Source: Lachnoclostridium sp. UBA1241
Lineage (GTDB): Bacteria; Bacillota; Clostridia; Lachnospirales; Lachnospiraceae
DNA length: 5,561 nt
Assembly: GCA_002308955.1 (NCBI GenBank)
Contig: DBWJ01000038.1
Coordinates: 12,430 to 17,990 of the forward strand
Direction of reading: 5' to 3'
Positions within the stretch are counted from its first letter, which is position 1, and each line of letters opens with the position of its first letter. Under the pieces are notes generated by a model that made no database searches, was not told the origin of the DNA, and was given only the letters and a program-made list of their open reading frames with translations. Below are positions 1-5,553 of this stretch, piece after piece. Both the position numbers and the translations under genes were made by a program.

Positions 1-486
1 GATTCCCCGAAATATGTTCCGACCTATGATAAAAAGCCGCGTATGAGCGCTTACACGGTGTGTGATGAGCTCAGTAAGGCAATCACCAAGAAGGATGAGG
101 ACGGAAACGCTTATTACGACGTTATCATCTGCAATTTCGCAAACCCGGATATGGTTGGCCACACCGGCGTGCTTCCGGCAGCGATAGAGGCAATTGAAGT
201 CATCGACAAATGTGTCGGTGAGATTGTAAACTTCATCAAGGAAGTTGACGGTCAGCTCTTTATCTGCGCCGACCACGGCAATGCCGAGCAGCTTATTGAC
301 TACGAGACCGGCGCTCCGTTCACTGCGCATACCACCAATCCGGTTCCGTTCATTCTCGTGAACGCGGATCCGAGGTACACGCTTCGTGAGGGCGGATGCC
401 TTGCGGATATCATTCCGACGCTCATCGAGCTGATGGGTAAGCAGCAGCCGAAAGAGATGACCGGCAAGAGCCTGCTTGTAAAGTAA
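1..486 (+). CDS. gpmI: Cofactor-independent phosphoglycerate mutase, C-terminal part (5' end outside window)
   Basis: This enzyme interconverts 3-phosphoglycerate and 2-phosphoglycerate in cytoplasmic glycolysis and gluconeogenesis, using two Mn ions and a phosphoserine intermediate. The open frame runs in from position 1, so the gene starts upstream; 161 residues of a protein usually near 510 are visible. The internal ATG at 43 is not the start, because the residues before it (VPTYDKKPRMSA) already match the family. Metal-binding motifs of the alkaline-phosphatase fold are present: NPDMVGHTG (Asp at visible residue 50, His at 54), ADHGNAEQ (Asp 91, His 92) and TAHTTNPVP (His 110). The C-terminus is complete, with conserved DIIPTLIELMG and a TAA stop. 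The catalytic serine lies in the missing N-terminal part. No convincing terminator follows, so some transcription may continue into secG. Assignment is very secure. Confidence 0.97.
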   Translation, partial: DSPKYVPTYDKKPRMSAYTVCDELSKAITKKDEDGNAYYDVIICNFANPDMVGHTGVLPAAIEAIEVIDKCVGEIVNFIKEVDGQLFICADHGNAEQLIDYETGAPFTAHTTNPVPFILVNADPRYTLREGGCLADIIPTLIELMGKQQPKEMTGKSLLVK

Positions 487-505
487 GGCCGAAGAGTAAA
501 ATTTT

Positions 506-524
506 CCTTGCATTTGCCGCAAGG
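506..524. repeat. Perfect 6-bp inverted repeat in the gpmI-secG gap
   Basis: CCTTGC (506-511) and GCAAGG (519-524) are exact reverse complements separated by seven bases. The left arm covers most of the proposed -35 element of the secG promoter. No T-run follows, so a standard intrinsic terminator for gpmI is unlikely. It could be an operator, an mRNA 3'-end hairpin of gpmI, or chance. Confidence 0.4.
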
Positions 525-536
525 GTATGATAAAAT
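508..536 (+). promoter_or_regulatory. Probable SigA-type promoter for secG, extended -10
   Basis: A -35-like TTGCAT (508-513, three of six consensus bases) is followed after 17 bases by TAAAAT (531-536, five of six). TG at 528-529 precedes the -10, forming an extended -10 (TGaTAAAAT). Transcription would begin near 543, leaving a leader of about 40 bases before secG. The weak -35 is typical of extended -10 promoters. This is prediction by eye only. Confidence 0.5.
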
Positions 537-572
537 ACCACTTGCGTCCGTTATGACGTATATGATTGGTTC

Positions 573-578
573 GGGAGG
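573..578 (+). promoter_or_regulatory. Ribosome binding site of secG
   Basis: GGGAGG lies five bases before the ATG at 584. It decides the start: the in-frame TTG at 566 lies upstream of this site and has no comparable Shine-Dalgarno sequence at a useful distance. Confidence 0.8.
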
Positions 579-583
579 TTCTG

Positions 584-832
584 ATGAAACCGTTTTATGT
601 TGTTTTGGTTGTAATATATTGTTTGATTAGCATTGCTCTTGTAATTGTTGCTTTGATGCAGGAGGGCAAGGGAGGCGGACTTTCCGCATTTACCGGTTCA
701 TCGGATACCTATTGGAGTAAGAACAAAGGCCGTTCGGTGGAAGGTAAGCTTGTGCTTGTTACGAGAATTCTCGCAACGCTCTTTATTGTCCTGTCCATCA
801 TTCTGGCGTTGAAGGTTTGGCCTCACGCCTAA
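584..832 (+). CDS. secG: Preprotein translocase subunit SecG
   Basis: SecG is the small accessory subunit of the SecYEG channel in the cytoplasmic membrane. It aids SecA-driven protein export and is usually non-essential. The 82-residue product has the family's normal length and topology: a first membrane segment at about residues 4-24, the signature LMQEGKGGGLSA at 24-35, a polar stretch (SSDTYWSKNKGRS) at 39-51, and a second membrane segment at about 57-76. The glycine-rich motif after the first helix is diagnostic. The ATG at 584 was chosen over a TTG at 566 because GGGAGG sits five bases before it and the membrane segment then begins at residue 4, as is usual. The gene has its own probable promoter and is followed by a strong terminator, so it may be a largely separate transcript between gpmI and rnr. 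Confidence 0.95.
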   Translation: MKPFYVVLVVIYCLISIALVIVALMQEGKGGGLSAFTGSSDTYWSKNKGRSVEGKLVLVTRILATLFIVLSIILALKVWPHA

Positions 833-854
833 GACGGGTATTTCGTTTGTAAAC

Positions 855-887
855 AAAGCACTCTGAGCGATCAGGGTGCTTTTTATT
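855..887 (+). terminator. Intrinsic terminator after secG
   Basis: AAAGCACTCTGA (855-866) pairs with TCAGGGTGCTTT (871-882) in a 12-bp stem with one T-G wobble, closed by the GNRA-type tetraloop GCGA (867-870). The descending arm runs into a T-tract (880-884, then ATT). It starts 22 bases after the secG stop and should end secG transcription, or attenuate read-through into rnr. Confidence 0.88.
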
Positions 888-927
888 GTCCGTTAGGTTT
901 AGATTAACCCCGCGGTTGATTGATTTT

Positions 928-934
928 AGGGAAG
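928..934 (+). promoter_or_regulatory. Ribosome binding site of rnr
   Basis: AGGGAAG lies five bases before the ATG at 940. It favours this start over the in-frame TTG at 886, which lies inside the terminator's T-tract. No clear promoter could be picked out between the terminator and this site. Confidence 0.65.
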
Positions 935-939
935 AAAGA

Positions 940-3078
940 ATGTATCGTGAAGAAAAGAAACAACTGATTGCGGAGCTGATTTCGGATCCGAAACTCAAGC
1001 CGATGAAATTCCGGGAACTTGCAGGTTTTCTGCAGATTCCGAAGGAGGAGCGGAGCGAGCTTTCGGAGATTCTTTGTGCGCTGATCCGGGAAGGTAAGGT
1101 TGCCGTTGACCGCGAGGGGCGCTATCTTTGTGACCGCGCCACGCATGTGACCGGGGAATTCTTCGGAACCGGACGCGGCTTCGGGTTCGTAAGGCCGGAG
1201 GGTGCCGGCGCCGATTCGGACATCTTCATTCCGGAAGAGAAGACATTGAATGCGATGCACGGCGACACGGTTATGGTGACCGTCACCTGCGAGGCCTATG
1301 AGGCAAATGGCAGGAAGAACCGTCCGGAAGGAATCGTAACGCGCATTCTCTCGCGGGCAAATGAGACGGTTGTCGGGACCTTCGGTAAGACGAAGGCCTT
1401 CGGATTTGTCCGTCCGGATAACACGAAGCTCGATTTTGATGTTTATATCTCGAAGGAGCATACGAAGGGCGCCGTCAGCGGACAGAAGGTCGTATGTCAG
1501 CTTAGAGACTTCGGAAACGCGAACAAGAATCCGGAAGGAATGGTAACCGAGATTCTGGGAAGAGCCGATGCGCCCGGCGTTGACGTAATGTCTGCGATCC
1601 GCGCTTTCGGAATTCCGACCGAGTTTCCGGAGGAGGTTCTTTCGGAGGCAAAGGGTGTTCCCACGGAGGTTTCGGAAGCGGAAACCGAAGGACGGCTTGA
1701 CCTTCGCGATGAGCTGATGGTAACAATCGACGGCGAGGACGCCAAGGACCTTGACGATGCCGTTTCGATCACGAAGCACCCGGACGGGACATATTCCCTC
1801 GGCGTGCATATTGCCGATGTAAGCCATTATGTGCGGGAGGATTCCCCACTTGATCAGGAGGCCGTAAATCGCGGAACGAGTGTATACTTTGCGGACCGCG
1901 TCATTCCGATGCTTCCGGTCGAACTCTCCAACGGCATCTGCTCTCTGAATGAGGGCGTGGACCGTCTGGCGCTTTCCTGTCTGATGGAGATAGATGAGAA
2001 GGGCAGAATTACCGACCACAGGATTGCGGAAACCATAATCCGCGTTAAGAAGCGCATGTCCTATACATGTGTGAAGAAGACGCTTTCCGACGAGGAGGAG
2101 ACTCCGGCGGATTATGTGGCATTTGCCGGAATGCTTCGCGATATGGCGGAGCTTTCAAAGCTTCTTCGGACAAGAAGAGAAGACCGCGGCGCGATTGACT
2201 TTGATTTTCCGGAATGCAAGATTGTGATTGGCGAAAACGGGCGCGTGGAGGACATTGTTCCTTATGACCGAAACGTTGCGACGCGGCTTATTGAGGATTT
2301 TATGCTTGCGGCAAATGAGACGGTTGCCGAGCATTTCTTCTGGATGGAAACTCCGTTTGTGTACCGGAACCATGAGACGCCGGATCCGGAGAAGATGATG
2401 CGGTTAAACATCTTCATCAATAACTTCGGATATCACATTCACGATTCCGGGGATACCGTGCATGCGAAGGAGATTCAGAAGCTTCTGAACCGTATAGCAG
2501 GAACGCCGGAGGAGGGCGTCATAAGCCGTCTGACACTTCGCTCGATGAAGCAGGCGAAGTATGCGCCGGAGTGCCTTGGGCATTTCGGGCTTGCGGCAAG
2601 GTATTACTGTCATTTTACGTCGCCGATACGGCGTTATCCGGATCTGCAGATTCATCGGATCATTAAGGAATCGCTCCGGGGAGAGCTTACCGAGCGGCGG
2701 ATTCATCATTACAATGAGATTCTTGAGGAGCGTTCGGAGCGTTCGTCCCGCTTAGAGAGGCGCGCGGACGAGGCGGAACGCGAGGTGGAGCGGCGCAAGA
2801 AGGCCGAATACATGCACCGTTTCCTCGGCGAGGAATACGACGGCGTTATCTCGGGCGTGACGAGCTGGGGACTTTATGTGGAGCTTCCGAATACGGTTGA
2901 GGGAATGATCCGCATGGCGGACCTTCGGGACGATTTCTACCGTTATGATGAGCAGAATGCCCGGCTTATCGGGGAGCGCTCGAGCAGGATTTATGCCCTC
3001 GGGCAGCGGATTCACGTGCTGCTTGCGGCCGTGGACGAACTCTCATCCACCATTGATTTTGTGCCGGTATTGGGGTAG
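940..3078 (+). CDS. rnr: Ribonuclease R (3'-5' exoribonuclease, RNB family)
   Basis: RNase R degrades structured RNA processively from the 3' end in the cytoplasm. It acts in mRNA and rRNA quality control and in decay of mRNAs released by trans-translation. The 712-residue product has the full domain order: an N-terminal winged-helix region (about 1-65), cold-shock domain 1 (from 72, GTGRGFGFVRPE), cold-shock domain 2 (from 144, KAFGFVRPD), the RNB catalytic domain (about 252-590), a charged helical linker (about 591-630) and one S1 domain (about 631-707). The catalytic motif IDGEDAKDLDDAV supplies Asp 264, 270, 272 and 273, matching the four magnesium-binding aspartates of the family. GTSVYF, ICSLNEGVDRL and HFTSPIRRYPDL (558-569) are further signatures. 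The protein stops right after the S1 domain (STIDFVPVLG) and lacks a lysine-rich tail. smpB follows after 62 bases without a terminator, so co-transcription is likely. Confidence 0.98.
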   Translation: MYREEKKQLIAELISDPKLKPMKFRELAGFLQIPKEERSELSEILCALIREGKVAVDREGRYLCDRATHVTGEFFGTGRGFGFVRPEGAGADSDIFIPEEKTLNAMHGDTVMVTVTCEAYEANGRKNRPEGIVTRILSRANETVVGTFGKTKAFGFVRPDNTKLDFDVYISKEHTKGAVSGQKVVCQLRDFGNANKNPEGMVTEILGRADAPGVDVMSAIRAFGIPTEFPEEVLSEAKGVPTEVSEAETEGRLDLRDELMVTIDGEDAKDLDDAVSITKHPDGTYSLGVHIADVSHYVREDSPLDQEAVNRGTSVYFADRVIPMLPVELSNGICSLNEGVDRLALSCLMEIDEKGRITDHRIAETIIRVKKRMSYTCVKKTLSDEEETPADYVAFAGMLRDMAELSKLLRTRREDRGAIDFDFPECKIVIGENGRVEDIVPYDRNVATRLIEDFMLAANETVAEHFFWMETPFVYRNHETPDPEKMMRLNIFINNFGYHIHDSGDTVHAKEIQKLLNRIAGTPEEGVISRLTLRSMKQAKYAPECLGHFGLAARYYCHFTSPIRRYPDLQIHRIIKESLRGELTERRIHHYNEILEERSERSSRLERRADEAEREVERRKKAEYMHRFLGEEYDGVISGVTSWGLYVELPNTVEGMIRMADLRDDFYRYDEQNARLIGERSSRIYALGQRIHVLLAAVDELSSTIDFVPVLG

Positions 3079-3106
3079 AATAAAGGAGAGCCGGTTTCGG
3101 TCAGCG

Positions 3107-3128
3107 TATGCGCCGGGCGGTTCGCATA
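3107..3128 (+). repeat. Small inverted repeat before the smpB ribosome binding site
   Basis: TATGCG (3107-3112) and CGCATA (3123-3128) are perfect reverse complements around a 10-base loop. The right arm touches the smpB ribosome binding site (3128-3134), so a hairpin here could affect ribosome access. It contains an in-frame ATG at 3108, which is not used as the smpB start in this annotation. Function is unproven. Confidence 0.3.
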
Positions 3129-3134
3129 AAGAGG
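3128..3134 (+). promoter_or_regulatory. Ribosome binding site of smpB
   Basis: AAAGAGG lies six bases before the ATG at 3141. The upstream in-frame ATG at 3108 would add 11 residues not expected in SmpB; its nearest purine-rich site (AAGGAG, 3083-3088) is about 19 bases away, too far for normal use. Confidence 0.75.
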
Positions 3135-3140
3135 TTAATT

Positions 3141-3605
3141 ATGGGTAAAGATTCGGTTCGCCTGATCGCGAACAACAAGAAAGCTTATCACGATTATTTC
3201 ATCGAGGACACGTATGAGGCCGGAATCGCGCTGGTCGGCACCGAGGTAAAGTCCATCCGGATGGGGCAGTGCTCCGTCAAGGAGGCGTATATCAAGGTGG
3301 AGGGCACTCAGGTGTTCCTTCTCGGCATGAACGTAAGTCCTTATGAGAAGGGGAACCTCTTCAACCGTGACCCGCTCCGCACGCGGAAGCTTCTTCTGAA
3401 CCGCGCGGAGATTAACAAGCTGAACGGCAAATGCCGCGAGAAAGGCTATACGATTGTTCCGTTAAAGGTATATTTAAAGGGCAATCTTGTGAAGGTAGAG
3501 ATCGGCCTTGCCCGAGGCAAAAAGCTTTACGATAAGCGCGAGACGATCGCGAAGAAGGATTTCCAAAGAGAACAGCAGCGGGATTTCAAGGACCGCGTTC
3601 GATAG
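3141..3605 (+). CDS. smpB: SsrA-binding protein SmpB
   Basis: SmpB binds the tRNA-like domain of tmRNA, carries it to stalled ribosomes, and places its C-terminal tail in the empty mRNA channel to license tagging. The 154-residue product is of normal length. It begins with the conserved core IANNKKAYHDYFIEDTYEAG (9-28), followed by GTEVKSIR (33-40) of the OB-like barrel that binds tmRNA. ARGKKLYDKRET (from residue 124) leads into the basic tail (about 131-154, rich in Lys and Arg). Tyr 130 stands where Escherichia coli has His 136; this variant is, from general knowledge, common in Clostridia. It lies downstream of rnr and upstream of its RNA partner ssrA, interrupted only by the pyrophosphatase gene, as expected for a ribosome-rescue cluster. 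Confidence 0.98.
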   Translation: MGKDSVRLIANNKKAYHDYFIEDTYEAGIALVGTEVKSIRMGQCSVKEAYIKVEGTQVFLLGMNVSPYEKGNLFNRDPLRTRKLLLNRAEINKLNGKCREKGYTIVPLKVYLKGNLVKVEIGLARGKKLYDKRETIAKKDFQREQQRDFKDRVR

Positions 3606-3622
3606 AAACCATCACATTTTTC

Positions 3623-3630
3623 GGGAGGAA
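3623..3630 (+). promoter_or_regulatory. Ribosome binding site of the pyrophosphatase gene
   Basis: GGGAGGAA, the strongest Shine-Dalgarno match in the window, has its GGAGG core eight bases before the ATG at 3637. It fixes that start; the frame is open further upstream but there overlaps smpB. Confidence 0.85.
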
Positions 3631-3636
3631 CGGAAA

Positions 3637-5286
3637 ATGACGACACATGAGAAGAAAGTACTGGTCATCGGACATAAGAATCCGGATACGGATTCCATCT
3701 GTTCGGCGATTGCCTATGCGTGGCTTCGGGAGAAGATGACCGGCAGGAAGCATGTGCCGCGGTGCTGCGGCGAGATTAACGCGGAGACGGCGTACGTGCT
3801 GAAGCGGTTCGGTGTGCCCGCGCCTGACTACATTGAATATGTCGGCACGCAGGTGAAGGATATCGAAATCCGCGAGATGCCAGGCGTTGACCGTAATATG
3901 TCCCTTAAGCGCGCCTGGATGAAGATGCAGGATACACATGTCGTTACGCTCTGTATCACCGATGCCGAGGGAAGACTTGACGGCCTGATCACAATCAGTG
4001 ACATTGCGAAGGCCGCGATGGAGCTTTCCGACTCAAGTATTCTGTCGGCTGCAAAGACACCTTATGCAAATATACTCGATACGCTTGACGGAGTTGCCGT
4101 GACCGGTGATACCGACGGGTGCTACACGAAAGGCAAGGTGCTGATTGCCGCGGCCAACCCGGATCTGATGGAGGATTATATCCGTCCGGGAGATCTCGTA
4201 ATTCTCGGAAACCGTTACGAATCACAGCTTTGCGCGATTGAGATGGGGGCTTCCTGTCTGGTTGTATGTGAGGGCGCGAAGGTTTCGGTGACGATTCAGC
4301 GGCTGGCGGAAGAGAAGAACTGCATTATTATTCAGTCGCCGCACGACGCATTTACCGTGGCGAGACTGATTGACCTCGCAATGCCGATCGGGTACTTCAT
4401 GACGACGGAGAACCTTGTAACATTTCGCACCGACGATTATGTCGACAGCATCCGGGACGTCATGGCGAAGCGCAGAAACCGTGATTTCCCGATTCTCGAC
4501 CATAAGGGAATCTTCCGCGGAACCGTGTCCCGCCGTAATTTGATGGATATGAGCCGGAAGCAGATTGTCCTTGTGGACCATAATGAGCCCACACAGGCGG
4601 TTGACGGTGTGGAAGAGGCCGAAATCCTTGAAATTATCGACCACCACCGGATCGGCGGCATTTCGACGTTCCAGCCGGTTTACTTCCGAAACGTTCCCCT
4701 CGGCTGCACCGCAACGATTGTTTACCAGACGGCGCGTGAGAGGGATATCGAAATACCGAAGGAGATTGCGGGACTGATGTGTGCGGCGATTCTTTCCGAT
4801 ACGCTTGCGTTCCATTCGCCTACTTGTACAGAGGCCGACCGCGAGGCGGCCGAGGTACTTGCGGGAATAGCCGGAGTGGATACGGACGAGCTTGCGCGCG
4901 ACATGTTCGCTGCAGGATCTCATCTTGCGGAACGCTCGCCCGAGGAAATCTTCTATCAGGATTACAAGAAATTCAAGATCGGCGCAATTACGATGGGCGT
5001 CGGTCAGATTAACTCGATGAGCGGCGAGGAGCTCAGTAACATTGAGAAGCGTCTCACGCCGTTCCTTCTTGAAACGATGAAGCACAGCGACATCAAGATG
5101 CTGTTCTTCATGATGACCAACATCACGACAGAAACATCGCGCGTACTGTTCGCGGGCGAGGGCGCCAGGGACGTTCTTGAGGAAACGTTCGGTGTAAAAG
5201 CGGAAGGCAATGTCTGCGAAGTGCCGAAACTTGTCTCCCGAAAGAAGCAATTCGTGCCGGGAATTTCGGTGATGCTACAGAACTAA
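3637..5286 (+). CDS. Family II (Mn-dependent) inorganic pyrophosphatase with CBS and DRTGG domains
   Basis: It is predicted to hydrolyse pyrophosphate to two phosphates in the cytoplasm, pulling forward biosynthetic reactions that release it. The 549-residue protein is a DHH/DHHA2 enzyme with a regulatory insert. Order: first DHH half (1 to about 70) with HKNPDTDS (His 13, Asp 17, Asp 19); CBS 1 (about 72-128); DRTGG-type domain (about 144-252); CBS 2 (about 254-308); second DHH half with VDHNE (Asp 314), IDHH (Asp 335, His 336, His 337) and SDTLAFHSPT (Asp 388); and DHHA2 (about 420-545) ending in SRKKQ (534-538). All metal ligands expected for family II are present. In characterised CBS-pyrophosphatases AMP and ADP inhibit, while ATP and diadenosine polyphosphates activate; that control is inferred here. 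The gene begins 31 bases after smpB and probably shares its transcript. A related symbol would be ppaC. Confidence 0.95.
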   Translation: MTTHEKKVLVIGHKNPDTDSICSAIAYAWLREKMTGRKHVPRCCGEINAETAYVLKRFGVPAPDYIEYVGTQVKDIEIREMPGVDRNMSLKRAWMKMQDTHVVTLCITDAEGRLDGLITISDIAKAAMELSDSSILSAAKTPYANILDTLDGVAVTGDTDGCYTKGKVLIAAANPDLMEDYIRPGDLVILGNRYESQLCAIEMGASCLVVCEGAKVSVTIQRLAEEKNCIIIQSPHDAFTVARLIDLAMPIGYFMTTENLVTFRTDDYVDSIRDVMAKRRNRDFPILDHKGIFRGTVSRRNLMDMSRKQIVLVDHNEPTQAVDGVEEAEILEIIDHHRIGGISTFQPVYFRNVPLGCTATIVYQTARERDIEIPKEIAGLMCAAILSDTLAFHSPTCTEADREAAEVLAGIAGVDTDELARDMFAAGSHLAERSPEEIFYQDYKKFKIGAITMGVGQINSMSGEELSNIEKRLTPFLLETMKHSDIKMLFFMMTNITTETSRVLFAGEGARDVLEETFGVKAEGNVCEVPKLVSRKKQFVPGISVMLQN

Positions 5287-5325
5287 TGCGGCCGGGGATT
5301 TCGATGATGCTGCAGAACGAAAACG
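5256..5325 (+). repeat. Imperfect tandem duplication (period 35 bases) across the pyrophosphatase stop codon
   Basis: Unit one is 5256-5290 and unit two 5291-5325; 29 of 35 bases agree by direct alignment. The first 28 bases (5256-5283 against 5291-5318) match at 25 positions, and the three differences are all transitions (5262/5297, 5269/5304, 5277/5312). Unit one encodes the last residues PGISVMLQN and the TAA stop. Unit two would encode PGISMMLQN in another frame, after an ATG at 5286 that overlaps the stop (TAATG). The second copy therefore lies outside the gene and looks like a slipped-strand duplication or a recombination scar. Confidence 0.8.
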
Positions 5326-5425
5326 GTTATGGCATTTGCCGCGGTCTTGACAACCCCGGAAAATGTGATAATATAAACACCGACAAATCGCGAGTCACAC
5401 TTGCGTACCCTTTCGGGTTTTATCC
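5287..5425. other. Intergenic region between the pyrophosphatase gene and ssrA
   Basis: This stretch holds most of the second duplication unit, the ssrA promoter (5347-5374) and a presumed leader of about 45 bases ahead of mature tmRNA. There is no convincing terminator for the upstream gene. A frame opens at 5286 and would run to 5492, inside tmRNA; apart from the duplicated nonapeptide it resembles nothing and is not called as a gene. ACCC (5407-5410) and GGGT (5415-5418) could form a very small hairpin just before the tmRNA 5' end. Confidence 0.7.
5347..5374 (+). promoter_or_regulatory. SigA-type promoter for ssrA
   Basis: A perfect -35 box TTGACA (5347-5352) is followed after 16 bases by TAATAT (5369-5374, four of six consensus bases). 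TG at 5366-5367 gives an extended -10 (TGaTAATAT). Transcription would begin near 5381, about 45 bases before the mature RNA end, so the precursor would need 5' trimming, normally by RNase P. TATAAA at 5372-5377 is an alternative -10, but its 19-base spacer is less favourable. Confidence 0.75.
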
Positions 5426-5472
5426 GGGCTTGTACCGGTTTCGACGGGGGTTTTTAAATTGTGACAGCCATC

Positions 5473-5500
5473 CATGTGCCGGATGCATGTAAAAAACCGG
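5473..5500 (+). other. Candidate pseudoknot 1 of tmRNA
   Basis: Stem 1 pairs CATGTG (5473-5478) with TGCATG (5484-5489), including two G-U pairs. The loop CCGG (5479-5482) can pair with CCGG (5497-5500) across the linker TAAAAAA (5490-5496). This matches the known layout of pseudoknot 1, in which an A-rich linker precedes the second strand just upstream of the tag. A competing hairpin, CATCC (5469-5473) with GGATG (5481-5485), is also possible. Confidence 0.55.
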
Positions 5501-5516
5501 AAACCTAAATATAAAC

Positions 5517-5546
5517 GCTGATAGAAATATCGCACTCGCTGCCTAA
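5517..5546 (+). other. ssrA: tmRNA tag reading frame, peptide ADRNIALAA
   Basis: From the resume codon GCT (5517-5519) the frame reads Ala-Asp-Arg-Asn-Ile-Ala-Leu-Ala-Ala and stops at TAA (5544-5546). The terminal ALAA is the usual signal recognised by ClpXP. The first tagged alanine comes from charged tmRNA and precedes this peptide. The preceding A-rich ATAAAC and the stop codon's position in a helix loop support the frame choice. Confidence 0.88.
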
Positions 5547-5553
5547 TGGCAGC
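5538..5553 (+). other. tmRNA helix 5 end, with the tag stop codon in its loop
   Basis: GCTGCC (5538-5543) pairs perfectly with GGCAGC (5548-5553) around the loop TAAT, which contains the tag stop codon. The last two alanine codons of the tag form the ascending arm. This agrees with the known tmRNA design, in which the tag frame ends in helix 5. Confidence 0.75.

Noticed and set aside
566..583. Upstream TTG start for secG adding six residues
   Set aside because: The ribosome binding site at 573-578 lies downstream of the TTG and is ideally placed for the ATG at 584.
904..2019. Long open frame (371 codons) on the minus strand opposite rnr
   Set aside because: It lies wholly inside the well-supported rnr gene, shows no recognisable domain, and is best explained by codon bias leaving the opposite strand free of stops.
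3091..3102. CCGGTTTCG upstream of smpB, resembling the CCGGTTTCGAC of tmRNA (5435-5445), as a SmpB-binding mimic
   Set aside because: Only nine bases match, there is no surrounding tRNA-like fold, and such a match is expected by chance.
4222..5250. Long open frame (342 codons) on the minus strand opposite the pyrophosphatase gene
   Set aside because: Same reasoning: it is antisense to a gene with all family motifs, has no recognisable motif of its own, and has no independent context.
5407..5422. ACCC-TTTC-GGGT followed by TTT as a terminator of the pyrophosphatase gene
   Set aside because: The stem is only four pairs and lies between the ssrA promoter and the tmRNA 5' end, where a terminator would block tmRNA synthesis.
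5286..5492. Possible 68-codon gene starting at the TAATG overlap
   Set aside because: Its frame crosses the ssrA promoter and ends inside tmRNA. Only the duplicated segment resembles protein sequence, and the start is explained by the tandem duplication.
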